From an uncultured Collinsella sp. (GTDB lineage Bacteria > Actinomycetota > Coriobacteriia > Coriobacteriales > Coriobacteriaceae): DNA of 64,000 bases. Shown piece by piece: positions 19,801 through 27,328 of this stretch (within the stretch, counting starts at the first letter, position 1; each line of letters opens with the position of its first letter). Position numbers and translations under genes: made by a program. Location: the NCBI GenBank assembly GCA_900758475.1, contig CAAERQ010000005.1, forward strand, positions 1 through 64,000. Direction: 5' to 3'. The notes under the pieces were generated by a model. It was not told the origin of the DNA and ran no database searches. It was given only the letters and a program-made list of their open reading frames with translations.

Positions 19801-20133
19801 CAGGTTGCCGTCACGGTGAAGGCCGTCATGAATGAGACCACTGGCAAGTACACCGGTCTTACCACCTCTACCACCGTTACGCAGATGAAGGACGACATGG
19901 GCAACACCCTTGGCGAGAACGGGCAGGGCGTCGTGGTTGAACCCTCCGCCGCCGCGCCCGACGCCATTCCCGCCTCCACCTTCACCAACACCTACTCCAC
20001 CTCTTTGCCCCTTTCTGGTATGTCGGGCGTCACTCTGACGTACCTTGCCGGCGCGGCGGTGCTTTGCGCTGCTGCGGCCTGGATGCACATTCGTCGCAAG
20101 GCGAATGCGAAGGGGGGCGAGCGTCGTGAATAA
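16891..20133 (+). CDS. Large LPxTG-type pilus tip adhesin with Cna-B and FctA-like domains
   Basis: A 1080-residue cell-wall-anchored surface protein. Residues 1-46 form a signal peptide. A long N-terminal region (about 60-570) of unknown adhesive function follows. Two Cna-B-type domains (about 580-715 and 716-850, each opening with a W-x-K strand) and an FctA/Spy0128-like domain (about 855-1033, SVEIPVTKSVRNTDW) come next. The sorting signal LPLSG (1039-1043) is followed by a membrane span and basic tail. Size, order and the following pilins suggest a tip subunit. GGGGAGGAG precedes the ATG. It overlaps the next gene by 8 bp. Collagen or host binding is inference. Confidence 0.88.
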   Translation: MKANSDKSKQSNKATRRVLAGVLCGASVLSLVLSLVMPPISQAIANDTQTVSTEEAVTGSSSSESAAVDNTSEDAENQNSAATSANAATTVNKGIYKPTSIGIGTNIDISTPDPGVATYVGRDMYIGGKPNKTSTLDANNAPTGSYAAEAEGLTVVHGKLAMNPIKESWGGQGFRFGTVGFGSQFRPREGSTVLAVAGINSLIENMNTGQGTTSDAATVGAWTKGAWVGKATKTDSHPGYDYTAQIAGPITYSYWDSNANNGRQSVVKKQGNWFEGSDALKSDLFNQNVDLTNVNGNDYSSYNGADGYLSKLSKQLASFANTGTVTDGSAISDNSYAINKYDNKGTSYTLTFDGSEKSVSGALDTRIPNYKICNTERLITFTGDGTSMQQVFTIAGSELSNLKDGVYYRGVDFKFTNVPEGASIVVNVTGAGPVEFHNGWRFWWGDTEISRGYESNADKDLRAKYSLASQSIMWNFVDTTSLTIRGGIAGEGRSDWGNGGGDGKWTDDDPAAAMLGSILVPNGSFDDHVTTNGRVYVGEDFMMNNPKIAYNFTNLEGNSASVIDMDQERHNFPWSGSYTPDGSAIAWSKVDAADGMTPLSGSSWTIYGTVDDAKNETYPIVTVTDGGANDYSSDDGELQFNYLNQKAKIGDPNDKDYFTYYIREVKAPAGYQKSDTIYYATMNNTGEQVNYVQGHVDTVNGNELVSFDDSNTTGAISNTKITGTVSWTKVEESDTGHTPLAGSEWALTKVKDADGAEIPDAASLTVIDNDTNAEAVSNKWADSDPADGKFKLEGLLPGTYTLTETQAPFGYELNQTTYEFTVSKADGSIAWTEGKKPSIVEGTTYISDSLTTTSVEIPVTKSVRNTDWPKDSSGKYVAFDFNIEATGDYATNVPIPNPADLSIAPAAGETDAAKPNNITATFGAMTFNKSHLSDIPGTAGDYARTYTYTVKEVAPTTGAIDKLRYSKAEYQVAVTVKAVMNETTGKYTGLTTSTTVTQMKDDMGNTLGENGQGVVVEPSAAAPDAIPASTFTNTYSTSLPLSGMSGVTLTYLAGAAVLCAAAAWMHIRRKANAKGGERRE

Positions 20134-21796
20134 GAGAGTTTGCTCCTTCCCGATCTTGTTTGCGCTGCTTGCCCTCCTGATCGGCACCTGCGCGGTTGTG
20201 TTCCCCGCATCCGCGCAGGCCGCGCCGACCTCGACCGGTTCCATCACGGTGAGAGGCACCGTGGCGCGCAGCTACGACGCCTACCAGATCTTTAGCGCCA
20301 ACGTCGTCGACGGCGACAGCGACGCCAAGATCGCCACCGACCTCGCCTGGGCAAGCGACGCCGTGCGCGACGCCGCGCTGCCTGTGCTGCACAGCGCCGG
20401 CATGCCCAATTCCCAGGCCACCGCACAGGAAGCTGCCGAGTGGCTCAACACCGATTCCCACCTTACGAGCGCGCTGAGCGCACAGCTCGCTCGTTCCCTC
20501 CAGAGCTCTGACGCCGTGCCCGTGGCCCTTAACGCGGGCACGGCGGCCAAGCTGTCCTGTGGCTACTGGCTCATCGTCGCCGACGACGACGCCATCGCTC
20601 AGGGCGAGGTCGGCACCGCGCCGATCATGGCCCTGGTCGGCGGCAGCGCCGTCACCGTCAAGTCCAAGGCGGCGACGCCCAAGGTCCAAAAGCACGTGCT
20701 GGAGGACAGCACCGCCGCCTGGCAGAAGGCCGCCGACGCCACGGTCGCCGACGACCTGTACTGGCGCCTCTCGGCCACGGTCCCGGCGGGCCTCACGGCC
20801 TACGACACCTATACGGTGCAGTTCGTCGACACCATGAGCGCGGGGCTCGACCCCTCCAAGGTCACCGCGAGCATGCGCGTGTACGTGGCGGCGGGCACGG
20901 ACGGCGGCTTCGACACCGTTTCGGCCGACAAGGACGGCCGCGTCGGCACCGACCCCGCGAAGGGCTGGACCGATATCACGGCCGAGTGCGCCACCAAGGT
21001 AGCGACCGACGGCAAGACCTTCACCGTGCGCACCGCCGACTTGATCGCCGCGCTCGGCGGGGCCGACGCCTTCACCGCGGGTGCCCGCGTGGTCGCCGTG
21101 TACAATGCGCCGCTCAACAGCGCATGCAACCACGGCATCGCGAAGGGCAACCCCAACGAGGTCTACTTGCGCTACCCGCGCTCTCCCTTTGCCGACCAGT
21201 CCGGCGACGCCGGCTTCACCCACACGCCGAGCGACGATGCGTGCGCCTACACCTGGGATCTCGCGCTCACCAAGCGCGGTAGCGACGGCGACAAGCCGCT
21301 GCCCGGGGCGGTCCTGAACATCGCCGACGACCGCGGCCGCACGCTAGCGGCTGACGGCACGTGGGATGCAGAGGGTAAGGCCACCGTCACCACGGGCGAG
21401 GACGGTCGCGTGGCCGTCTCGGGCGTGGACTCGGGCAAGCTGGAGGTCCGCGAGCTCAAGGCGCCCAAGGGCTACACCGCCTTTGAGGGCACACGCTCCG
21501 TGACGGTCAAGGCCGAGGGTCTGGACGTCGACCAGGTGGCCGCCGCCAAGCCCAAGCTCACCATCACGGCCGAGTCGCCCCTGCGCGCCGACAGCGCGGA
21601 CGGGTCGACGGGCAGCCTGGAGGCGTCGCTCATTAACACGCCCACCGGCACACCCCCTAGCATTACCACCGGAGGCTTTATGCCCTCGACTGGCGATATG
21701 GCAATGTTCACCGCGGCCGCCGCAGCGGCCGCCGGAGCTGCGCTCATCGTGGTCGCGCTCCTGGTCAAGCGGGGAAGTGGCAGCCATAAAGAGTAG
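20126..21796 (+). CDS. Minor pilin / isopeptide-forming fimbrial protein with MPSTG sorting motif
   Basis: A 556-residue exported protein with a signal peptide ending near ASAQA (about residue 32). A D2-type fimbrial isopeptide domain and a C-terminal Cna-B domain (KRGSDGDKPLPGAVLNIADD ... ELKAPKGYTAFEGTRSV) follow. The sorting signal is MPSTG (519-523), not LPxTG, then a long Ala-rich membrane span and KRGSGSHKE. GTG 20126 has AGGGGGGCGAG upstream and overlaps the previous stop by 8 bp; an ATG at 20105 is in frame but lacks a ribosome site. Codon use is GC-rich, unlike the shaft pilin that follows. Confidence 0.85.
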   Translation: MNKRVCSFPILFALLALLIGTCAVVFPASAQAAPTSTGSITVRGTVARSYDAYQIFSANVVDGDSDAKIATDLAWASDAVRDAALPVLHSAGMPNSQATAQEAAEWLNTDSHLTSALSAQLARSLQSSDAVPVALNAGTAAKLSCGYWLIVADDDAIAQGEVGTAPIMALVGGSAVTVKSKAATPKVQKHVLEDSTAAWQKAADATVADDLYWRLSATVPAGLTAYDTYTVQFVDTMSAGLDPSKVTASMRVYVAAGTDGGFDTVSADKDGRVGTDPAKGWTDITAECATKVATDGKTFTVRTADLIAALGGADAFTAGARVVAVYNAPLNSACNHGIAKGNPNEVYLRYPRSPFADQSGDAGFTHTPSDDACAYTWDLALTKRGSDGDKPLPGAVLNIADDRGRTLAADGTWDAEGKATVTTGEDGRVAVSGVDSGKLEVRELKAPKGYTAFEGTRSVTVKAEGLDVDQVAAAKPKLTITAESPLRADSADGSTGSLEASLINTPTGTPPSITTGGFMPSTGDMAMFTAAAAAAAGAALIVVALLVKRGSGSHKE

Positions 21797-21904
21797 CTGG
21801 CAGCCCCACAGAGAACGGGGCGAGACATAACGAAGCAGATGCTAAGACACAGACAGATGATGATCGATCGAATGAGAACCAACCGGAAAACGGAGGAAAA
21901 GAAG

Positions 21905-23542
21905 ATGCGCATGAGCAAGAACACCGCACGCCTGGCAGTAACCGCCGGCCTCACGGCAGCGCTGAGCTTCGGCGGAGTTATGGCCCCGGTCACGATGGCG
22001 TTTGCTGAGGGGGACGCGAACGGCTCGGTGACCATCGAAAAAGCGTCGGGGAACGATACCGAATTCAAGGGTTACAAGATTTTTGACGCTGATGTGGCAA
22101 AGGATGAGAACGGCCAGACGCTTGTGAGCAATATCGCATGGGCCAACGACAAGGTTGAAGCTGCTGTTAAGGAAGCGATTGGGGAATTCGATAAGGTCAC
22201 CAATATCGCAACCGCCCAGGATGCTGCAGATTGGATTAGCAAGAACGTGATGCACACCGGTAAAACGACTAGCGTAGCATCTGACTCTGCTGCATATAAG
22301 ATTGCGGCTGCTGTGGCTAAGGTGACCGATCTGAATGATTCAAGTGATCTCGCGGCCACTTCGAATGGTGTTGCCAACAACCTTTCACACGGCTATTGGC
22401 TCTTTGTGACTGATACCCAGACTGTCGCAGGCACCGAAACCGCCACCGCCCCTATCTTCGCTGTTGTCGGAGATGAAGCGGTTTCAATTACCGAGAAGAC
22501 CAGTATTCCCACTGTCGATAAGCAGGTGTTCGAGGGCACGGAATGGGGAAAGGTGAGCGACTCGCAGATTGGTGAGAAAATCGAGTACAAGCTGATCGGC
22601 ACAGTTGCCGATAACATCGACACCTTCGCCACGTACAAATATGTGTTCCAGGATCACCTTTCCGTTGGACTGAAAGCCGACAAAGATTCCGTTGCTGTGA
22701 CTATTGACGACAAGCCTGTCCAGCCTGCAGACTACAGTGTGCAGGTTAAGGATACTACTGATGAGTCCAAAAATGTTACAGGCCATGACCTGACGATTTC
22801 CTTTGAAGACCTCAAGGCCGCTGCAAAGGCTTCGAACGTGACCTTGACCAAGACTTCCAAGGTCGTTGTGACCTACAAGGCCGAGCTTACTAGCGATGCT
22901 GAATACACGGCCACCGGTAACACCAACGAGGTCAAGCTTGTCTACTCCAACAATCCCATGACTAGTACCACTGGCACCTCTACGCCAAAGGAAGTCACCG
23001 ACTACGTTTTTGGCCTTGATATTACCAAGGTTGAGGCAGGCAATCAGGATAAAAAACTTGTCGCTGGCTTTAAGGTCAAGGTCGTTAATAACGGAGATTC
23101 TGAATCTGCTGGCAAATGGTTGAAAAATGACGGAACCCTTGTCAGGACTGAAGAAGAGGCTTCTGAGTTTATGACCGATAGCGCAGATGGCAAGGTCCGT
23201 ATCCCCGGTCTCGTTGAGGGTACGTACGAGATTGCCGAAACGACCACTCCTTCGAGCTACAACACCATCGCCCCCTTCCAGATTATCGTGAAGCCGACTT
23301 ACAATGAGAGCGGTAAATTGACGGAGCTGACCGTCAGCGAAAAAGAAGAAGAGGTCACTCCTGGTACTGCAAATGGTTCGGTCATGTCCATTACTATTGC
23401 GAACAAGAAGGGCTCCGGCCTCCCGCTCACCGGTCTCAACGGCGTGACCTTCACCTGGATCGCTGGCGGCGCGGTGCTGTGCATCGGCGTGGCGCACCTC
23501 ATCCGCAGCCGTAAGCAGGCTGAGGAGTCCGAGCAGGAGTAA
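21905..23542 (+). CDS. Major (shaft) pilin, isopeptide-forming fimbrial protein
   Basis: A 545-residue exported pilin. The signal peptide ends near MAFAEGD. It has the same layout as the preceding minor pilin: N-terminal domain, a D2-type fimbrial domain (TSIPTVDKQVFEGTEWGKVS onward), a Cna-B domain (FGLDITKVEAGNQDKKLVAG ... YEIAETTTPSSYNTI) and the sorting signal LPLTG (506-510) with hydrophobic span and charged tail. GGAGG precedes ATG 21905. Being the last pilin before a terminator and the sortase suggests the shaft subunit. The polymerising lysine was not identified with certainty. Confidence 0.87.
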   Translation: MRMSKNTARLAVTAGLTAALSFGGVMAPVTMAFAEGDANGSVTIEKASGNDTEFKGYKIFDADVAKDENGQTLVSNIAWANDKVEAAVKEAIGEFDKVTNIATAQDAADWISKNVMHTGKTTSVASDSAAYKIAAAVAKVTDLNDSSDLAATSNGVANNLSHGYWLFVTDTQTVAGTETATAPIFAVVGDEAVSITEKTSIPTVDKQVFEGTEWGKVSDSQIGEKIEYKLIGTVADNIDTFATYKYVFQDHLSVGLKADKDSVAVTIDDKPVQPADYSVQVKDTTDESKNVTGHDLTISFEDLKAAAKASNVTLTKTSKVVVTYKAELTSDAEYTATGNTNEVKLVYSNNPMTSTTGTSTPKEVTDYVFGLDITKVEAGNQDKKLVAGFKVKVVNNGDSESAGKWLKNDGTLVRTEEEASEFMTDSADGKVRIPGLVEGTYEIAETTTPSSYNTIAPFQIIVKPTYNESGKLTELTVSEKEEEVTPGTANGSVMSITIANKKGSGLPLTGLNGVTFTWIAGGAVLCIGVAHLIRSRKQAEESEQE

Positions 23543-23642
23543 CGCTCGCTCACCCATCCCTTTGGCAGGTGGGATGTGATGGCCATGAGACTTGCGGACA
23601 CTTTTCTCGTCCATCCACGTTCTTGCTTTGCCATTCTCTTTT

Positions 23643-23679
23643 CGGGGCAGACTCCGCACTGGAGTCTGCCCCGTTTTTT
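23643..23679 (+). terminator. Rho-independent terminator after the shaft pilin
   Basis: A perfect 13-bp stem CGGGGCAGACTCC with its complement and a GCACT loop, followed by six T. Confidence 0.94.
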
Positions 23680-23845
23680 GGATAACGCAGCCAGCCTCCA
23701 TCGCTTGTATGATCGAGTGTATGATTAGCGAACAAATGTTTGCAAATATTGCGTTTACCAGCTGTAAGTGCGAGTGCTCGCAGTAAAATACCCTTGCGAC
23801 GCATCCCGTGCGCGGGCGGCCGACGACTCGATCGGAGGTCCCCAA

Positions 23846-23998
23846 ATGCTGAAATTCCTTAACGCGCTCGCCGCCCTCGCGGCGGTGGGCACGTTCGTCA
23901 TCGCGTTTCTTGACTCGTATGAGGTTCGGTTTAAGGTCCGTAGGCGCACGCGCGGTGCGGACGGTAGAAGGCATTTGCGCCGCAAAAAGCGCAAATAA
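23846..23998 (+). CDS. Small membrane protein with basic tail (50 aa)
   Basis: A short gene between the shaft pilin and sortase. A very good ribosome site (GGAGG, 8 bp spacing) precedes ATG 23846. The product begins MLKFLNALAALAAVGTFVIA, a single membrane helix, and continues into a strongly basic tail ending RRHLRRKKRK. It has its own terminator (24000-24030). I know no family for it. The layout (one helix and a cationic cytosolic tail) would suit a small membrane-associated partner, but no function is assigned. Confidence 0.6.
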   Translation: MLKFLNALAALAAVGTFVIAFLDSYEVRFKVRRRTRGADGRRHLRRKKRK

Positions 23999-23999
23999 G

Positions 24000-24030
24000 A
24001 ATGCCCGGGGTTCGGAGCCCGGGCATTTAA
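24000..24030 (+). terminator. Terminator of the small membrane protein gene
   Basis: ATGCCCGGG (24001-24009) pairs with CCCGGGCAT (24018-24026), then TTAAC. It starts two bases after the stop codon. Confidence 0.8.
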
Positions 24031-24101
24031 CAAAACCAGAAAACTAGGCCGCCCGCGCTTTCGAACACTTACGCGGGATGCGTCGTTTTCTATTGCCATT
24101 G

Positions 24102-24135
24102 TATCCCGAATCGCCCAGCCGATTCGGGATATTTT
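24102..24135. terminator. Second hairpin before the sortase gene
   Basis: A 12-bp stem TATCCCGAATCG with its complement and a 6-base loop, followed by TTTT. The rest of 24031-24260 shows only a 14-bp dyad ACAACT-TG-AGTTGT at 24231-24244 next to the sortase ribosome site. Confidence 0.6.
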
Positions 24136-24260
24136 GAAAACTCAAATGCGGGCCCATACTTGCACTGCGCAATGCTGCCAGGCTGCGTTGCGCAGCGCAT
24201 GAGCTCGCTAATCGGCTATTATTTGTTCAGACAACTTGAGTTGTAGAGGAGTGACCGGCG

Positions 24261-25199
24261 ATGGTGCAGGGCGCCAAACATATGAAGAGCAGTAACGCCG
24301 CGGACAACGGCGGCTCAAGCCCTCAGCCCAAACCTCAACCAAAGCCTAAGCGCCGTCGCAAGCGGCTGCCGCGCTGGGCCGATCGGCTCATCACCATCGT
24401 CATCATCCTTATTGGCGTGGGCCTTATGACCTGGCCGTGGATCCTGGACCGGCTCGAGGCCTCGGGCGTGTTCAACCAGATCAGCACGGTGTCCAGCACC
24501 GTGGACGCGCTATCTGCCGAGGAGCGCGAGCGCATCCTGCTCCAGGCGCGCTCCTTTAACGAGCAGCTGGCGGGCGAGGCCACCGAGCTTCCCTCCGACC
24601 AGATCGAGCCCTACGCCCAGCAGCTCATCTTTGACCGCGATCCCATGATGAGCTGGGTCGAGATCCCCTCCATCGACGTGAGCATGCCCATCTACCACGG
24701 TACGAGCGAGGAAGTCCTTATGGCGGGCGTCGGCCACCTGGAGGGCACGAGCCTACCGGTGGGCGGCACCTCGACGCACTGCGTGCTCACCGCGCATTCG
24801 GGCATGCGCAACCTGAGCATGTTCGACGACATCCACTCGCTGGAGCCCGACGACCTGGTGCTGCTGCACACCATGAACAAGACGCTCGCCTACAAGATGG
24901 TGGACTCCGAGGTGGTGCTGCCCGAGGAGATGGAGTCGCTGACCATCGAGCCCGGCGCCGACAAGGTGACGCTCGTCACCTGCACGCCCTACGGCGTGAA
25001 CGACCATCGCCTGCTGGTGCATTGCGTGCGCACCAAGTACAACAAGAAGGACGTCGACAAGCAAAAGTCGCTGGCCGGCCGCCACTGGGGCAAGCGCGAG
25101 TTTGCCGTGCTCATTGTGGTCGTAGCCATTGTGCTGTTGCTGCTGGACATCGTGATCCACGCGGTCCGCAAGCGCCGCAAGGCCAAGGCCTCGGCATAA
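24261..25199 (+). CDS. Class C (pilus-assembly) sortase
   Basis: A 312-residue membrane transpeptidase that would polymerise the upstream pilins by cutting their sorting motifs and joining them through lysines. There is a Pro/Lys-rich cytosolic N-terminus, a membrane helix (about 41-60), the sortase barrel and a second membrane helix near 282-303, the two-helix layout of class C enzymes. Catalytic residues are His179 (TAHSG), Cys241 (VTCTPYG) and Arg250 (DHRLLVHC). No clear lid DP[WFY] motif was seen, although DRDPMMSWVEIP may serve. GAGGAG precedes the ATG. Two terminators separate it from the pilins, so it may be expressed independently. Confidence 0.92.
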   Translation: MVQGAKHMKSSNAADNGGSSPQPKPQPKPKRRRKRLPRWADRLITIVIILIGVGLMTWPWILDRLEASGVFNQISTVSSTVDALSAEERERILLQARSFNEQLAGEATELPSDQIEPYAQQLIFDRDPMMSWVEIPSIDVSMPIYHGTSEEVLMAGVGHLEGTSLPVGGTSTHCVLTAHSGMRNLSMFDDIHSLEPDDLVLLHTMNKTLAYKMVDSEVVLPEEMESLTIEPGADKVTLVTCTPYGVNDHRLLVHCVRTKYNKKDVDKQKSLAGRHWGKREFAVLIVVVAIVLLLLDIVIHAVRKRRKAKASA

Positions 25200-25212
25200 G
25201 ACATCGTCCAGA

Positions 25213-25246
25213 ACCACCACAAAGGGACAGGCACCTTTATGGTGGT
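25213..25246. repeat. Palindromic repeat family B, copy 4
   Basis: ACCACCACAAAGG pairs with CCTTTATGGTGGT (one mismatch) around GACAGGCA, 13 bp after the sortase stop. Confidence 0.88.
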
Positions 25247-25256
25247 CGGGGCTTCC

Positions 25257-25321
25257 AAACCATCACAACATTCGATGAAAATTGCGATTTTGACGAAAAG
25301 CGTCGAATGTTGTGATGGTTT
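25257..25321. repeat. Palindromic repeat family A, copy 4
   Basis: 18-bp arms identical to those at 9991 (25257-25274 and 25304-25321). It lies 10 bp from a family B copy, as also happens near 15357-15478. Confidence 0.9.
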
Positions 25322-25461
25322 TCGTTGTGGGCGAGACGGTTTTCGCTATGGACGGTGCGGTTTCGCTGCAGAACCGCCGGCCCGCCGCCTGCCAGCCCGT
25401 CGCCCTCGTTACGTTTTCGCTGCATTTAGGTAAAGCGCCTGCTCCAAGCGGCGTTGCCTTG

Positions 25462-25467
25462 TATACT
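25462..25467 (+). promoter_or_regulatory. -10 box of the gatCAB operon
   Basis: TATACT at 25462-25467, 35 bp before the gatC start. The -35 region is weak. Confidence 0.45.
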
Positions 25468-25502
25468 AGAGCGGTTTATCTGTTATGCGGAAGGGAGCGC
25501 CT

Positions 25503-25814
25503 ATGGCACTCAGCGAGAAAGACGTGCGCGGCATCGCCGAGTACGCAAAGATCGCACTGACCGATGACGAGCTCACCCAGATGACGTCCTACATGAACGA
25601 CGCCGTCCAGATGCTCGAGCCCGTCCTGCAATATGACTTGCCCGACGTGGAGCCCACGTTCCATCCCATCGGAAGCCTGTCCAACGTGATGGGCGATGAC
25701 CTGCGCGAGTCCGAGCGCGACCTGCCGCTCGACGTTGCGCTCGAAAACGCCGGCAGCGCGCGCGACCGCTACTTCCGCGTGCCGTCCATTTTGGGAGAGG
25801 GGGAGAGCGAGTAA
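25503..25814 (+). CDS. gatC: Asp-tRNA(Asn)/Glu-tRNA(Gln) amidotransferase subunit C
   Basis: A 103-residue small subunit that braces the GatAB complex. It shows the family start (LSEKDVRGIAEYAKIALTDDEL), the FHPIGSLSNVMGDDLRESER segment and the C-terminal FRVPSILGEGESE, similar to the usual FxVPxIxE end. GGAAGGGAG lies before ATG 25503. It overlaps gatA by one base (TAATG), giving a gatC-gatA-gatB operon. The complex makes Gln-tRNA and/or Asn-tRNA by amidating mischarged tRNA. Confidence 0.95.
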   Translation: MALSEKDVRGIAEYAKIALTDDELTQMTSYMNDAVQMLEPVLQYDLPDVEPTFHPIGSLSNVMGDDLRESERDLPLDVALENAGSARDRYFRVPSILGEGESE

Positions 25815-27328
25815 TGGCGCTAAGCTTCGATTCCCTTACCGCCGCCCAGATCGCCGCGGGCGTTGCCACCGGCGACTTTACCGCTACCGAGGTGGCCCAG
25901 GCCTCCCTTGCCGCCATCGAAGCGCGCGAGGGCGGGGTCCAGGCATTCCTGCAGGTGTCGCCCGAGCTTGCGCTCGAGACCGCCGCGCGCGTGGATGCCG
26001 ACCGTGCCGCAGGCAAGCCACTGCCCCCGCTTGCGGGCGTGCCGCTGGCCATCAAGGACAACATGAACCTCGTGGGCACGCGCACTACCTGCGCTTCCCG
26101 CATGCTCGAGAACTACCAGAGCGTCTACACCGCCACCTGCGTCCAGCGCATGCTCGATGCCGGCTGCCTGCCCATGGGCAAGGCCAACATGGACGAGTTT
26201 GCCTTTGGCAGCTCCACCGAGAGCTCGGCGTTCCACCGCACCAACAACCCCTGGGATACCGAGCGCGTGCCCGGCGGCTCCTCGGGCGGCTCCGCTGCTG
26301 CCGTCGCCGCGGGCGAGGTCGCGCTCTCGCTGGGCTCGGACACCGGCGGCTCCATTCGCCAGCCGGCGTCGCTGTGCGGCGTGGTGGGCTTTAAGCCCAC
26401 GTATGGTGCCGTGAGCCGTTACGGCGTGGTTGCCTTTGGCTCGTCGCTCGACCAGGTGGGTCCCTTTGGCCGCACGGTCGAGGATGTCGCGCTGGCCATG
26501 AACGCGCTTACCGGCGCGGGCCACGATCCGTACGACTGCACCAGCCAGGATTGCGCCGTCGACTTTACCGAGCACCTCAACGACAGCATCGAGGGCAAGC
26601 GCGTGGGCATTATCCCCGCGTTTATGGAGGCCGAGGGCCTGACGCCCGAGGTCAAGGCCGCTGTTCAGCGCGCCGCCCAGGAGCTGCAGAACCAGGGCGC
26701 CGAGCTGGTCGAGGTCGACCTGCCGCACCTGGACGCCGCCATCGCCGCCTACTACGTCATCGGCCCGGCGGAGGCGTTCTCCAACCTGGCCCGCTTTGAC
26801 GGCATTCGCTATGGCTATCAGGAGGAGGGCTGCGCCAACCTGTCCGACCAGAGCTCGCTTTCGCGCGCCCACGGCTTTGGCGCCGAGGCCAAGCGCCGTC
26901 AGATGCTCGGCGCCTACCTGCTGAGCTCGGGCGTGTACGACAAGTACTACTACGCTGCGCAAAAGGCCCGTACGCTCATCACACAGGACTACGACGCCGC
27001 GTATGCCAAAGTGGACACCATCCTCATGCCCGCATCGCCGCGCACGGCCTTTAAGTTTGGCGAGATCAGCGACCCCACGCAGATGTACCTCTCCGACCTG
27101 TACACCATCTCGCTCAACATCTGTGGCAACGGTGGTATCTCGGTGCCGCTGGGCTTGGGCGAGGATACTCAGTTGCCCGTTTCTGCCCAGCTGGTTGGTC
27201 CGGCCTTTAAGGACCGTCAGCTGCTCACGTTTGCCCGCGCCCTGGAGCGCGGCTTTGCCGATGCCGCCACGGGTGCGCCCGCGCTTTCCGTCGCGCCCGA
27301 TTTTGCCGGGAAGGGAGGCGAGCTGTAA
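25814..27328 (+). CDS. gatA: Aspartyl/glutamyl-tRNA amidotransferase subunit A
   Basis: A 504-residue amidase that frees ammonia from glutamine for the GatB step. Amidase-signature elements are present: Lys81 in AIKDNMN, the Ser-rich loop GGSSGGSAAAVAAG (about 154-167) and GSDTGGSIRQPASLCG (about 175-190), which supply the Ser-cisSer-Lys triad. It overlaps gatC and gatB by one base each, so all three subunits are translationally coupled. Confidence 0.97.
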   Translation: MALSFDSLTAAQIAAGVATGDFTATEVAQASLAAIEAREGGVQAFLQVSPELALETAARVDADRAAGKPLPPLAGVPLAIKDNMNLVGTRTTCASRMLENYQSVYTATCVQRMLDAGCLPMGKANMDEFAFGSSTESSAFHRTNNPWDTERVPGGSSGGSAAAVAAGEVALSLGSDTGGSIRQPASLCGVVGFKPTYGAVSRYGVVAFGSSLDQVGPFGRTVEDVALAMNALTGAGHDPYDCTSQDCAVDFTEHLNDSIEGKRVGIIPAFMEAEGLTPEVKAAVQRAAQELQNQGAELVEVDLPHLDAAIAAYYVIGPAEAFSNLARFDGIRYGYQEEGCANLSDQSSLSRAHGFGAEAKRRQMLGAYLLSSGVYDKYYYAAQKARTLITQDYDAAYAKVDTILMPASPRTAFKFGEISDPTQMYLSDLYTISLNICGNGGISVPLGLGEDTQLPVSAQLVGPAFKDRQLLTFARALERGFADAATGAPALSVAPDFAGKGGEL

